Of a DNA stretch of 64,000 nucleotides, positions 26,444-35,403 are shown piece by piece. The DNA comes from Actinobaculum sp. 313 (lineage in GTDB: Bacteria; Actinomycetota; Actinomycetes; Actinomycetales; Actinomycetaceae). Position 1 is the first letter of the stretch. The number at the start of each line of letters is the position of its first letter. The position numbers and the translations under genes are program-made. The DNA is taken from assembly GCF_003073475.1 (NCBI RefSeq), contig NZ_CP029033.1:2542001-2606000 (forward strand), read 5' to 3'. The notes under the pieces are model-generated. The model was given only the letters and a program-made list of their open reading frames with translations. It searched no databases and was not told the origin of the DNA.

Positions 26444-27480
26444 GTGAGACCACGAACGGTGAATTCAGCAAGGCTTGCCGAGGACGCTTACCAGTACCTC
26501 AGCCTAAAGGCAGCCCGCGAATCCTTCCAGGCAGGAGTATGGGTATTGATACCCATACTTTCAGCTTGACAAATCACATATCAGCATACTCACGCAGTTC
26601 AGAGGGTATTTTGGCTTGCGCTTGAGAGTGTTTAACGGGAGATTCAATTCGTTAGTGTCCAAATAGTGACACATCGCCGCTCGTAATTCAGGCAGGAATG
26701 GGGATGATCCACCTTCCGGCACGGCGGAGTGCTGCTCCGCCCTTGGACGCAGCGGGGCGGAGCGGCCCGTTTTCAGCCCCAGCGGGGTGGTCGCTCCACG
26801 TTCAGCCCCAGCGGGGTGGTCGCTCCACGTTCAGCCCCAGCGGGGTGAAAGCAGCGGTTCTTGTTCACAACGAGGTGGTCGGTCCGGCACGGGAGAACGC
26901 GCTATCCCGCTCCGCCGGGAGTGCATGCTACGGGGAGTCACACCGCGATTGGTGGACCTATTCGCGAATCCGCGCCAAACCTGGAACAATCAGAACCACT
27001 GACAGCAGCTAAGAGACCTGAGAGCTTCGATGCCACCTCCCCACCACGCGACGCGCATGACTCCGATGTGTCCAACACGCACGCCTCCCATGTGCCCGAA
27101 GGGCATGACTCAAATACGTCCGGCACAGACGACTTGGCACCAGTTCGCGCCGATTCCGCGCCGACTCCCACCGGTGGCTAGCGTCGCCGACGTCGGGCTG
27201 ATCGCAGCGCCGTTCGAAGGTCGAGCCACGCGAAAATACAGAGGAGCAGAACACTGTCACCTCGCTCACGCCGTATATAACACTTTTGTTGCTATTCGCC
27301 AGTGAAGCCCGAAAACGCTAGCCGGGCGGCCCCCTCTTCCGCTAGCGTGAAATGCACCGTCGCCGGATTCCGGGTCCGGGCGGTCAATAGCCGGAACGCG
27401 CGGCGCGCAGTCACCGTGCGGAACACTCGGAGATCCGGCGAGGAATATACGTACATATAGTGAAGGCGACAGCTAGAGGC
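26444..27480. repeat. 1-kb intergenic region with 29-bp tandem repeats
   Basis: Beyond the palindrome, CAGCCCCAGCGGGGTGGTCG (continuing CTCCACGTT) is repeated at 26774, 26803 and partly 26832 (period 29). From 27030 to 27180 there are CA/CC-rich phrases (CGACGCGCATGACTCCGATG, CCCGAAGGGCATGACTC). No open frame looks like a real protein. Confidence 0.6.
26536..26572 (-). promoter_or_regulatory. Candidate moxR promoter with perfect inverted repeat operator
   Basis: AGTATGGGTAT-TG-ATACCCATACT (26536-26559) is a perfect 11-bp inverted repeat with 2-bp spacer. On the minus strand TTGTCA (26567-26572) lies about 17 bp upstream of a weak TCAATA-type -10 inside the palindrome. The overlap fits a repressor or activator site for the moxR operon, whose first start codon is about 93 bp downstream. 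A bare palindrome could also be a terminator, but no T-tract follows. Confidence 0.5.
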
Positions 27481-28356
27481 ATGACAACTGGAGACTGGAT
27501 AGGGCAGAATTTCGAACCTGAACGCGAGGCCGCACCAAGCGAGTCGGTTTCGCGCAGGCCGTTCTATTTCCTTGTGTTCGCTGCGGTCGTTCTCCTCGTC
27601 GTCGTGATGTCCGTGTTCTACATCAAGGTGATACGTGCCGGTCAACAGGCCGCCAATCCTGGTGGACACACAGGCGCCGAAGTGGCAGAGTCCACTGCCG
27701 AACCCTCCACCTCGCCCCTCTCGGATGATGACTCTGAATTGTTTGGCACCCGCGCAGAACTGACTAGCCTCGTGGAGAATCCGACGTGTTCTGACCCCAG
27801 CGACGACGCCGAAGTTTTCATTTCTTTTGCCGAGGCTTCAGAGAATGCCGGGGAAAGCGCCTCCACCACTATCAGTGATGCACTCAGCAAAGTCGGTGCG
27901 TCCTGCGACACCGAGTACGCGATTGACCTGCGCTACCTGCTAATTAACACTGACAACCCGAGCGAACTGGTTGAAGAGGCAGAGAAGACCTCCTGGATCA
28001 CCCCCGCTTCACCGGCTCCCGACGACGCCATTGAGGCAAGCGAGTTCACGACACCAGCGAACAACATCCGCTGCATTATCGCCGATGACAACGTCTCCTG
28101 CTCAATCTACGTGTACGACTATCCTTCTCCCGACGGGTGCGAGGGAAAGACAGCCACTTATCATGTCGAAAGCATTGGCGACGTCACCGCAGATTGCAAC
28201 TCCGAGCTCAACACGTCGGTGACCCTTGACTACGACACAACAATCAAACACAACGGCTTCGCCTGCTCGATTTCCAAGTCGGAGGGAGTGACTTGTTGGA
28301 GTGAAGTATCGGGCCATGGATTCCAGTTGCGTCGAGCAGCAGACCGTACTTTCTGA
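27481..28356 (+). CDS. Single-TM secreted protein of unknown function with Cys-rich C-terminal domain
   Basis: A 291-residue protein starting MTTGDWIGQNFEP. One transmembrane helix (about 30-53, FYFLVFAAVVLLVVVMSVFY) precedes an acidic, Ser/Thr-rich outside linker. A helical region with two Cys (about 95-160) follows, then a C-terminal domain (about 195-291) with NNIRCIIADDNVSCSIYVYD, TADC, FACSISKSEGVTCW. The last pattern, two repeats of (N-x-I-x-C)-(D/E-x-V-x-C), is seen in many actinobacterial cell-surface proteins. Function not known. Start chosen downstream of a weak GAGG; the longer frame adds seven residues. Confidence 0.7.
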   Translation: MTTGDWIGQNFEPEREAAPSESVSRRPFYFLVFAAVVLLVVVMSVFYIKVIRAGQQAANPGGHTGAEVAESTAEPSTSPLSDDDSELFGTRAELTSLVENPTCSDPSDDAEVFISFAEASENAGESASTTISDALSKVGASCDTEYAIDLRYLLINTDNPSELVEEAEKTSWITPASPAPDDAIEASEFTTPANNIRCIIADDNVSCSIYVYDYPSPDGCEGKTATYHVESIGDVTADCNSELNTSVTLDYDTTIKHNGFACSISKSEGVTCWSEVSGHGFQLRRAADRTF

Positions 28357-28436
28357 GGCGCCGCGTGCTTCGGTTTCTTCGGTAGCCACGAGGCGCTTGA
28401 GTGCTCCTAACAGTTTCATAATTAGAACTTCACTCG

Positions 28437-29252
28437 ATGCTCCTTCGTCGTCTCTCCCGCAATTCCGGCTGGATTCCGCAGTACCACGGCGCCTGGCCCA
28501 TGATCACCGTGCCGCCTCTCCTCGGCATTATCGCGGGAGGTTGGCGTGCGATCCACGTTCTTTTACTTGCGCTGTGGTGGTCTGGGTACTTCCTGTTCTA
28601 CGCCGCGAGCGTATGGCTACGCTCGCGAATGCGGCCACGCTATTGGCCGCCGGTGCGCGCCTATGGGATCGCTGTTGCCTTACTCAGCCTTGCCACCGCT
28701 GCTGCAGCCCCCTACCTGCTACGGTGGGTGCCGCTGTTTCTACCGCTGGTGGCTGCCGCCGCGTGGGCCGCGTGGCGGCGCAGTGAACGCTCCCTCGCCA
28801 ACGGCGTCGACACCGTTCTCGCGGCCAGTCTGATGCTTCCAGTCTGTTACGACGCCGCCTTGACTGGGCACGGTTGGCATCACCTGGCGGGACACAGCTG
28901 GCACGGCACAGCCCCGCATATCTGGGCAATGACGGCGTTTGTCTGGGCGTATTTCACGGGCACGATTCTGTATGTGAAGACGAATGTGCGGGAGCGGGGA
29001 TCACGCCGCTACCTCGTGGCGTCCATTGCCTGGCATGCGGTGTGGTGTGGTGCGGCGGCTCTGGCAGCGGCCATCGCCAATAGCAGCCTTCACATCACAT
29101 GGTGGCATGCCGGGGTGTGGTTACTTTTGACGATAAGGGCCACCGCCGTACCACTCGCCGGTCTGCGCGGACATCCGATATCAGTCAAGGTGATCGGGCT
29201 GGGCGAAGTGCTCTCGGTTCTCCTGGTCGCCGTCAGTTTGCTGGCCAGTTAG
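28437..29252 (+). CDS. YwiC-like family membrane protein
   Basis: A 271-residue integral membrane protein with about eight helices. The N-terminal NSGWIPQYHGAWPMITVPPL is the hallmark of the YwiC-like family (PNQHGAWaML...P). WWSGYFLFYAASVWL and AHIWAMTAFVWAYFTGTILY-like helices follow, the latter here reading APHIWAMTAFVWAYFTG. In other bacteria the gene often neighbours respiration genes, but its function is not established. It starts 80 bp after the preceding gene, perhaps co-transcribed. Confidence 0.85.
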   Translation: MLLRRLSRNSGWIPQYHGAWPMITVPPLLGIIAGGWRAIHVLLLALWWSGYFLFYAASVWLRSRMRPRYWPPVRAYGIAVALLSLATAAAAPYLLRWVPLFLPLVAAAAWAAWRRSERSLANGVDTVLAASLMLPVCYDAALTGHGWHHLAGHSWHGTAPHIWAMTAFVWAYFTGTILYVKTNVRERGSRRYLVASIAWHAVWCGAAALAAAIANSSLHITWWHAGVWLLLTIRATAVPLAGLRGHPISVKVIGLGEVLSVLLVAVSLLAS

Positions 29253-29537
29253 GTGGCTGAGTGGGGGCACTGGCGAGTGGAGCGGGCGTGGCTGCTGGCC
29301 GAGTGACATAGCTGGCCTGATGAGCCCGGTTGGCTCGTCAAATGGGGCGTGTCTAGTTAAGTGGCACCGCGGACGGAGTGAGGTGAAGCTGGCGAGAGGA
29401 GCGGGCGTGGCTAACTCGCCAGCGGCACACGAGTGCCGGATGAGGACTGTCGAGTGCGGGTGCTGGCAACATCCCACGCGTTGGCGCCACGGAGTCAGGC
29501 ACAGTCGCCGACCACCGAGCCGACCACCGAGCCGACG
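29253..29537. repeat. Intergenic DNA with repeated GAGCGGGCGTGGCT phrases
   Basis: GGAGCGGGCGTGGCT occurs at 29279 and 29399 with related flanks. Other short GC-rich phrases recur. No gene is seen. Confidence 0.45.
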
Positions 29538-29659
29538 GTGTCCAAATCCCGTCCAAACGAAGAGCGCCCGGGTTTGACAGACGCCGAAATCCGCATGATT
29601 CCGCCGTTCTTTAAAATGAATCAATCCAGATTGGCGCCGTTTGGACGGGATTTTGACAC
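29538..29659 (-). mobile_element. 122-bp inverted-repeat element (MITE-like), copy 2, inverted
   Basis: Left end GTGTCCAAATCCCGTCCAAA, right end mirrored as TTTGGACGGGATTTTGACAC. Read on the minus strand, the interior gives TTTTAAAGAACGGCGGAATC, matching copies 1 and 3. It is exactly 122 bp, orientation opposite to the other two. It lies between the YwiC-like gene and hisC. Confidence 0.8.
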
Positions 29660-29872
29660 CGCCGCGGCGTCACACGAACCAGCCACCGTTGCCGACGGCT
29701 CAGCCACGTGACGACCATGGGAGTGTCGCTTCTCAGCCTCACGACCGCTGAGAACTACTCGTCCGGCCGCCGCACCAAAAGGGATGCACACGGGCTCGCG
29801 CACACGCCTCACCCACATTCGGCGCGAAAGCGTTTGGAAAGTGCGCCAGCCACATTCGCCCGCGCAAACGCC

Positions 29873-30960
29873 TCATCCGCGCTCGGCGCGAAAGCGTTCC
29901 AACGCGCGCAACAGGCGCACAGACCCGGATGGTTCGGCGATCGAGACGCGCACGCCTTCGTCGCCGAAACGCCGCACAACGATTTTCTCCTCGTTGCACA
30001 GCTGCTCGAAACGTAGACTGTGGTCGCTGAACTCAAACCAGAGGAAGTTGGACTGCGAGCGCGGGATATCCCACCCCTGCGCCGCAACAGCAGCAAGTAG
30101 CCGCTCCCTCTCCGCCTTGATGGTCGCAACACGCGCGATAACGTCCGGCCGGGAATTGAGAGCGGCGCGTGCAGCGATCTGCACCAGAGAGTTCACGCCG
30201 AAGGGCGTGAGAACAGCGCGCAGCCCCGTGGCCATATCCACACTGCACAGCGCATAGCCGCACCGCAGTCCCGCCAGCCCGTACGCTTTGGAGAAGGTGC
30301 GCAGCACAATGAGGTTGCGGTGTTGCGGGAGTAGCGCGCGGGAGTCGATGGCGTCGTCCATCTCAACGAAATCTATATACGCCTCATCGAGCAGCACCGG
30401 GATGCTGTCCGGCACCTCGTCGAGGAACGCCGCAAGTTCGGCATGGGTGATACTGACTCCGGTCGGATTATTCGGCGAGCAGAGCAAAATGGCGCGGGTA
30501 CGCGGGGTGACGGCCCTGGCGATGGCCCGCAGGTCATGGCCGCCGTCGCGGGTGAGCGGCACCTGTACGCACACTCCGCCGACTGCCTGCACAGCAATCG
30601 GGTACGCCTCAAATGACCGCCAGGCCATAATCACTTCGCCACTCGGGGTCACCACGGCCTGGAGCACCTTTTCAATCAGGGTAGTAGAGCCGTTTCCGAC
30701 GACGACGCCGTCGTCGGGCCATTCGTGGAAGCGGCCAATATCGGCGACGAGGTCGGCGGCGAACATGTCGGGATAGCGGTTCAGGCCACCGAGCGCGCCC
30801 AAGACGGCGGCTTGTACCTGTGGCAGTGCAGGAAATGGTGTCTCATTGGAGGCCAACTTGACGATGTCCGTATCCTGCCCTTTTTCCCCGGGACGTATGC
30901 GGGCAGGCTCAAAACCTCGGGCCGAAACCAGCTCTGACTCACATTATCCGCGTTATCCAT
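29873..30960 (-). CDS. hisC: Histidinol-phosphate aminotransferase, apparent N-terminal frameshift
   Basis: A PLP-dependent class I/II aminotransferase. LASNETP, NGSTTLIE, SPNNPTGVS, DEAYIDF, and the PLP-binding Lys in RTFSKAYGLAGLRCGY are visible. It transaminates histidinol phosphate or a related substrate in histidine synthesis. The natural start MDNADNVSQSWFRPEVLSLP...VPGKKG (ATG 30960) is in a different frame from DTDIVKLASNETP. One missing base at about 30876-30884 in GGGCAGG joins them. Alone, the main frame starts only at an internal ATG and lacks about 35 N-terminal residues. The 3' end is partly echoed just downstream (GGCGCGAAAGCGTT at 29818 and 29881). Confidence 0.85.
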
Positions 30961-31258
30961 ATCACTAGTGTGCCGTGGTGTGCCGTCCGCCGCCGAACCG
31001 GCCGGATGCTGGGCGAGCGACCGCTAGCGAGCAGCGCTGGATGAAGCCGCTGGCGGGTGGGCAGGTAGCCGGCGGCGACTGAGCGGGTAGTCGGCGGCGG
31101 CGACTGAGCGGGTAGCTGTTGACGGGTGAGTAGGTAGCCGCTCACGGCTCGACTAGTAACCGCTGGCGCTCAGCAAGTGATCACACTGGCCGCCGCGCTT
31201 CAAAACTCCGCCCCATTGGGCTTGACCCTCACGCGGCGGGAGGCATGACAGTGGAGTC
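30961..31258. repeat. Short tandem repeats between hisC and the MerR gene
   Basis: GGCGGCGACTGAGCGGGTAG occurs at 31071-31090 and 31096-31115 (period 25), with further decayed GGTAGCCG(C)T-type phrases from 31020 to 31165. No gene. Both flanking genes point away, so their promoters must lie here. Confidence 0.6.
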
Positions 31259-32062
31259 ATGAGAGATGATGCAGGTATGGACGAACTTACGGTGGGCCAG
31301 GTTGCGGCATTGGTCGGAATCAGCGTGCGGACACTGCACCACTGGGATGAACTGGGCGTCGTTCGCCCAAGCTTCCGTTCGTGGTCCGGGTACCGGCTGT
31401 ATTCCGCAGACGACGTCGCCCGCGTCTACCGCGTATGCCTGTACCGGGAGACGGGAATGCCCCTGGCCCGGATCGCCGAGATTCTCGACGATCCAGGCAC
31501 GGACACAACCGATCATCTGGCACAGCAACGCGAGCTACTCCTCCAGCGCATCTCTCATCTGCACGAGATGGTTCGTGCAGTGGAACGACTCATGAAAGCG
31601 GAGGACAACAACATGAATCTGACACCCGACCAGCAGCGCGATATTCTCGGCCAGAATTGGGACCCTGCCTGGCAGAGCGAGGCGGAGGAGCGTTGGGGGC
31701 AGACCCCGGAATGGGCTGCAGCCGAGGCATACAAGGCGACGATGTCGGCAGACGACTGGCGCCAAGTACGCGACGAGACGGATGCCTTCGAGCGCGATGC
31801 TGCTGCGGCCATGGCAGCAGGTGTGACGCCGGGTTCCGCCGCAGCGTCGGAGTTGGCCGAGCGGCACCGCACCCTCATTGGGAAGTGGTTCGAAGCCAGC
31901 CACGCCAAACAGGTGTTGATTGCTCGTGGATATGTGGAAGACCCGCGTTTCCGGGAGCATTACGAGGCGGTCGCCCCTGGGCTTGCCGCCTGGCTGAAAG
32001 ACATCATTGACGCGAACGCTGCGGCCAACGGTGTTGATCCGGCCAACGCGCAGTGGGAGTGA
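31259..32062 (+). CDS. MerR-family regulator with TipAS-like ligand-binding domain
   Basis: A 267-residue protein. Residues about 7-75 are the MerR winged helix (TVGQVAALVGISVRTLHHWD, SGYRLYSADDVARV). A coiled-coil dimer helix follows (about 80-115). The C-terminal TipAS-type domain includes WGQTPEWAAAEAYKATMSADDW and the final HYEAVAPGLAAWLKDIIDAN. TipAS domains bind thiopeptide and other compounds and switch on transcription. The internal NMNLTPDQQRDILG could serve as a start for a domain-only form, as occurs for TipA-S. Start either 31259 (GTGGAG close upstream) or 31277. Confidence 0.88.
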   Translation: MRDDAGMDELTVGQVAALVGISVRTLHHWDELGVVRPSFRSWSGYRLYSADDVARVYRVCLYRETGMPLARIAEILDDPGTDTTDHLAQQRELLLQRISHLHEMVRAVERLMKAEDNNMNLTPDQQRDILGQNWDPAWQSEAEERWGQTPEWAAAEAYKATMSADDWRQVRDETDAFERDAAAAMAAGVTPGSAAASELAERHRTLIGKWFEASHAKQVLIARGYVEDPRFREHYEAVAPGLAAWLKDIIDANAAANGVDPANAQWE

Positions 32063-32374
32063 AGATTGCGTTTGGCATAGCGCAAGGGGCGGTAGCAGCG
32101 CGAGATGCGGTAGTGGCGCAAGAGGCGGCGGTAGCGCAAGACGCACCAATGGCGCGAGGCGCGGCGGTAGCGCGAGGCGCGGCGGTAGCGCGAGATGCGG
32201 TCGCAGCGCGAGATGCGGTCGCAGCGCGAGATGCGGCGGTAGCGCGAGGCGCGGCGGTAGCGCGAGATGCGGCGAACTTGCATCTGTGCAACGCACGGTC
32301 GCGTGTGCTCCTTGAGGTGGCAGACTCTCGGCTCGGCCTACTGGGCCGAGCCGAGAGTCCTCCTGGCACACCAC
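32063..32374. repeat. 15/30-bp GC-rich tandem repeat array behind the MerR gene
   Basis: From 32080 to 32275, phrases such as GCGGTAGCGCGAGATGCGGT recur with a 15-bp base unit (Gly/Ala/Arg/Asp codons in some frames), ending in (AVARGA)-like text when read in frame. Both strands remain open, but no start or family signature is seen, so I treat it as a minisatellite. A short palindrome CTCTCGGCTCGGCCTACTGG / CCGAGCCGAGAG lies at 32326-32357. Confidence 0.65.
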
Positions 32375-32496
32375 CTGACCAAATCCCGTCCAAACGAAGC
32401 TAATCTAGACCGATTCATTTTAAGGAGTGGCGGAATCATCCGGATTCTGGCACTTGCATGGATGGAGTCTCTTTCGTTTGGACGGGATTTGGTCAC
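32375..32496 (+). mobile_element. 122-bp inverted-repeat element (MITE-like), copy 3
   Basis: Left arm CTGACCAAATCCCGTCCAAA, right arm TTTGGACGGGATTTGGTCAC. The outer pairs (ACCAAAT/ATTTGGT) differ from copy 1 (TCAAAAT/ATTTTGA) on both arms together, so pairing is preserved. The interior has CATTTTAAGGAGTGGCGGAA. Same length as the other copies. Confidence 0.8.
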
Positions 32497-33011
32497 CGCA
32501 CACCCACAAGCCAGCCCAAAACACAATCCTCCGCTCCTAAACCATGCGCACGTCCACCAACCAGGTGCGCACCCATCGGCGACCCGCGCACCCATCGGCG
32601 ACCCGCGCACCCATCGGCGACCTGCGCAACCATTAGCATCCTCCACACCCGCCAACCATGCACACCCACTAACCAGTTCGCCGCGCATTTACCCTGATGG
32701 AGGTCACAACCACCCACGCAAACCGAGCATCCCTTCCCCAATAACACCTTGCCGCTCGCCGTCGCGACCCTCACGTGGTGCGAACTGGGCAGAGCTCTCC
32801 TACCCCGCCATGGACCATGCCATCGCAACACTCTCATGGGGTAAACACACAACACCGGCACGTGTCAATCCCGGGCCATACACGTGTCAATCCCGGGCCA
32901 TGCACCTGTCACCGCCGGTCTAGCGGCCGCAACCACCCGGACAGGGCGATCACCTCCACCCACGCTGCCAGTTGCGTTTACCGCCGACCAGGAAATCGTT
33001 AGGCTAGCAGC
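32497..33011. repeat. Intergenic DNA with 19-bp tandem repeats
   Basis: GCGCACCCATCGGCGACCC repeats at 32567, 32586 and 32605 (period 19) followed by a decayed fourth. At 32860-32900 GTGTCAATCCCGGGCCA(T) is doubled. No gene is supported. Confidence 0.6.
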
Positions 33012-33401
33012 ATGATGAAGCTATTTGTCCGCGCACTTGTCAACGCACTCGGCCTGTGGGTATGCGTACAACTACTATCGGGAGTCAGTCTCTCTGGCTC
33101 CGGGAGCACGCTCAAGATTGTCATTTACTACGTCATTGCCGGCGCCATCCTCGGCGTCGTTAATCTCCTTGTGCGGCCCCTACTCGTCATCCTTTCGTTG
33201 CCTTTGTACATCATGACGTTGGGACTGTTCTTCGTCGTCGTGAATGCCGCAATGCTGGGCCTGACGTCGTGGCTGACCGGTGCACTCTCCATCGGTATCG
33301 TTGTCAACGGCTTCCAGGCGGCTTTGCTCGGCGGCATCATCATCGGCCTGGTCAACGTGGTGGTGGACGCCTTCTTACCGGTCCAATACCGCAGGAACTG
33401 A
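33012..33401 (+). CDS. Phage holin family 4-TM protein (PF04020 type)
   Basis: A 129-residue membrane protein with four hydrophobic segments and the family loops GAILGVVNLLVRPLLVILSL and LPLYIMTLGLFFVVVNAAML. In actinobacteria this small family, named from a distant resemblance to mycobacteriophage holins, is usually chromosomal and not lytic. Function unknown. ATG at 33012; the second Met at 33015 is equally possible. Confidence 0.85.
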   Translation: MMKLFVRALVNALGLWVCVQLLSGVSLSGSGSTLKIVIYYVIAGAILGVVNLLVRPLLVILSLPLYIMTLGLFFVVVNAAMLGLTSWLTGALSIGIVVNGFQAALLGGIIIGLVNVVVDAFLPVQYRRN

Positions 33402-33489
33402 TAACAGGACAACGCGGTGAGCGACGACCACCAGATCCCCCTGTACGCCTGTCCCACATCCCCGAACGCATCTAAGGCATCGTTCTCGT

Positions 33490-34722
33490 TTGGAGGTGAT
33501 CCCTCTGTCCACTGGTTCCACTTTCGGCACCGGCACCTTCACTAAGCGTGGCACCGCCGTCGCAATTGCGGCCGAAGCGGCTGGGCTGCGGGAACTAGCT
33601 GCAGCCGCGCGGGCAGGTGGCGCGCCTGTTGTGCGTCTCATGGGGAGCAGCACCACTTCGCTGCAGACGGCTCGTCTCTCCGCGGCACCGCCTTCGCCAC
33701 GCGCCGCCGAGACCTTCGGGCGGCTTCTCGCGGTTACCCATGCTTTCTGCCCCGATGGGCAGCGGGTTTTCGGGCAGGCCCCGACAGGGGTGCACGACGA
33801 CGGCGTCATGGGCGAGGCGCCGCTCCCCCTTGTGTTCACGGCGGGCCCGGAGCATGATTCGGCTGCTGCGGCTACGCAGTCTAAGAGCGAAGCAACTGAG
33901 CCGACTAAACGGACAGTTCCTCACGCCTCGCCTGAGCCGGACCGTGCGGGGACCTCTCCGCATAACTCGCCTGAGCCGGACCGTGCGGGGACCTCTCCGC
34001 ATAACTCGCCTGAGCCGGACCGTGCGGGGACCTCTCCGCATAACTCGCCTGAGCCGGACCGTGCGGGGACCTCTCCGCATAACTCGCCTGAGCCGGACCG
34101 TGCGGGGACCTCTCCGGCCGGGTGGGAACGATTGCCGTTTCCGGCTCACCCGAAACGGGCGATAGCGTCACCTGCGCTGCCCCGACGCACCTGGGGTGAG
34201 TTCTACGCCGACGATCGACTGTTGCCGTATTTGCCCGCCGCCAGGGCGAACGGCTCAATCACGGCACAGGGCGCGGCGGTGATCGAAAAGTTAGCCGCTC
34301 GACTGCACTCCGGAATGTTTGATGCTCCCCAACCTGCGCTGGTGCATACAGATGCCGCGCTTCTGCATGGTGATCTATGGTCAGGCAACGTGTTCTGGGC
34401 CAGCGCCGACTCGGCCAGTCGCGGCGCGGTGACACCTTCCATACGGGACACTCACCCAACGGCAGGCACGGACCCGGTTGCGGTATTGATAGACCCTGCG
34501 AGCCACGGCGGGCATGCCGAGTCAGACCTAGCGCAACTGACCGTGTTCGGCGCCCCGTTCGTCGAGCGAGTCTACGCTGCTTATCACGAGACGTCTCCGC
34601 TGGCCGACGGCTGGCGTGAGCGCATTGGACTGCACCGGCTACATATCCTCATCGTCCACGCGGCACTGTTCGGCGGCACCTACGGAGTGCAGACGGTGGA
34701 GGAAGCACGGGGCTACCTCTGA
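33490..34722 (+). CDS. Fructosamine kinase family protein with 39-bp tandem-repeat insertion
   Basis: A protein of about 410 residues with the aminoglycoside phosphotransferase-like fold. AAEAAGLRELA is at the N-terminus. The catalytic-loop motif is ALLHGDLWSGN and the metal motif LIDPASHGGHAESDLAQL. It probably phosphorylates ketosamines (protein deglycation). Between GEAPLPL and RTWGEFYADDRL lies an extra segment with four and a half copies of SPEPDRAGTSPHN (DNA 33928-34116). A good Shine-Dalgarno (GGAGGTGAT at 33492-33500) precedes CTG 33505, so a CTG start is possible and the TTG at 33490 is doubtful. Confidence 0.8.
   Translation: MEVIPLSTGSTFGTGTFTKRGTAVAIAAEAAGLRELAAAARAGGAPVVRLMGSSTTSLQTARLSAAPPSPRAAETFGRLLAVTHAFCPDGQRVFGQAPTGVHDDGVMGEAPLPLVFTAGPEHDSAAAATQSKSEATEPTKRTVPHASPEPDRAGTSPHNSPEPDRAGTSPHNSPEPDRAGTSPHNSPEPDRAGTSPHNSPEPDRAGTSPAGWERLPFPAHPKRAIASPALPRRTWGEFYADDRLLPYLPAARANGSITAQGAAVIEKLAARLHSGMFDAPQPALVHTDAALLHGDLWSGNVFWASADSASRGAVTPSIRDTHPTAGTDPVAVLIDPASHGGHAESDLAQLTVFGAPFVERVYAAYHETSPLADGWRERIGLHRLHILIVHAALFGGTYGVQTVEEARGYL
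33928..34116 (+). repeat. 39-bp in-frame tandem repeat, about 4.8 copies
   Basis: The unit TCGCCTGAGCCGGACCGTGC... repeats exactly with period 39 at 33928, 33967, 34006, 34045 and (partial) 34084, encoding 13 residues each. Copies are identical, so the expansion is recent. It is a candidate variable-number locus inside a coding gene. Confidence 0.95.
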
Positions 34723-35335
34723 GCGGGTTAAGAATGCGGCAGTTCTCGACTTCGGTCACGAGATTCAAGGCCGTTACACGCCCGTTTCGCCGAGCCGCGT
34801 CGAGAGCACATCGAGAAGTCCAACGCGTGTAGCGCACACCGGTCGCCGCTCGACTAAGCCGCGTTAAGACCACATCGAGGAATCCAACCGAAGACTCGCC
34901 ACGACCGAGTGAAACTCGGCTGTTGAGCAAAGACTTGCTGCGGGCATCCATTGCCAACACGAACGGGATCGACACCCTAGCCAGGGCTTCGCTGGGGCTT
35001 GGCTAGGGACCTTTTGGCAATGCCATGCCAGGCGCTGCGACGCCGACAGTGCGCCTATTCTCTTACTCTTCTCGCTTTCGATCCCACGGTGAGACCGCGA
35101 AAACAGGTGGTAGATAGGATCGCCGGTTCGCCAGAGGATCCACCAGTTCATGAACATCAGAAGGAAGATGATGGGCATGAGCACCCATCGGTTCTGGATG
35201 AAGAAGACGACGGCCCCCGGCGAAGAAGCCCGTGTGCCCTGCTGAAGAGCCCCATGCGACCCAGTGAGAACCCTGCCCAGGGCAAGAACCCGCGCACCCG
35301 GCCAGGAACCCGCGCGCCCTGGTGAAGAAAGAGAG
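34723..35335. other. Long intergenic region, little recognised
   Basis: From 34730 to 34930 are decayed duplications (ACATCGAGAAGTCCAACGCG / ACATCGAGGAATCCAACCGA). A minus-strand frame around 35090-35200 includes a hydrophobic run FFIQNRWVLMPIIFLLMFMN, but no start, ribosome site or homologue is evident, so it is not called. A hairpin CTAGCCAGGGCTTCGCTGGG / CTTGGCTAG sits at 34977-35006. Confidence 0.4.
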
Positions 35336-35403
35336 GGATTTTCAAGAAGTGTCGCGCATTTCCCGACACTTCTTGAAAACACCTACACTTCTCAAGGCGA
35401 GGG
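35336..35403 (-). repeat. Copy C of the dispersed GAAGTGTCGC repeat
   Basis: Read on the minus strand it has TTTTCAAGAAGTGTCGGG, AAATGCGCGACACTTCTTGA and AAATCCCTC in the same order as the copies at 18455 and 20060 but shorter (no lower flank). The two arms CAAGAAGTGTCG and CGACACTTCTTG pair perfectly. Confidence 0.7.

Noticed and set aside
27000-27300. Small Pro/Met-rich frame MPPPHHATRM...
   Set aside because: Low-complexity, no ribosome site or family, frame not favoured by codon use.
32053-32403. 116-codon frame of AVARDA-type repeats
   Set aside because: Made of 15-bp repeat units, overlaps the MerR stop and the 122-bp element; no ribosome site.
33928-34116. CRISPR-like regular repeats
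   Set aside because: The units are contiguous without spacers and encode a peptide in frame of the kinase. No cas genes are near.
34864-35382. 172-codon minus-strand frame with a hydrophobic run
   Set aside because: It includes a dispersed repeat at its start and Ser/Arg-rich shadow sequence. No ribosome site or homologue.
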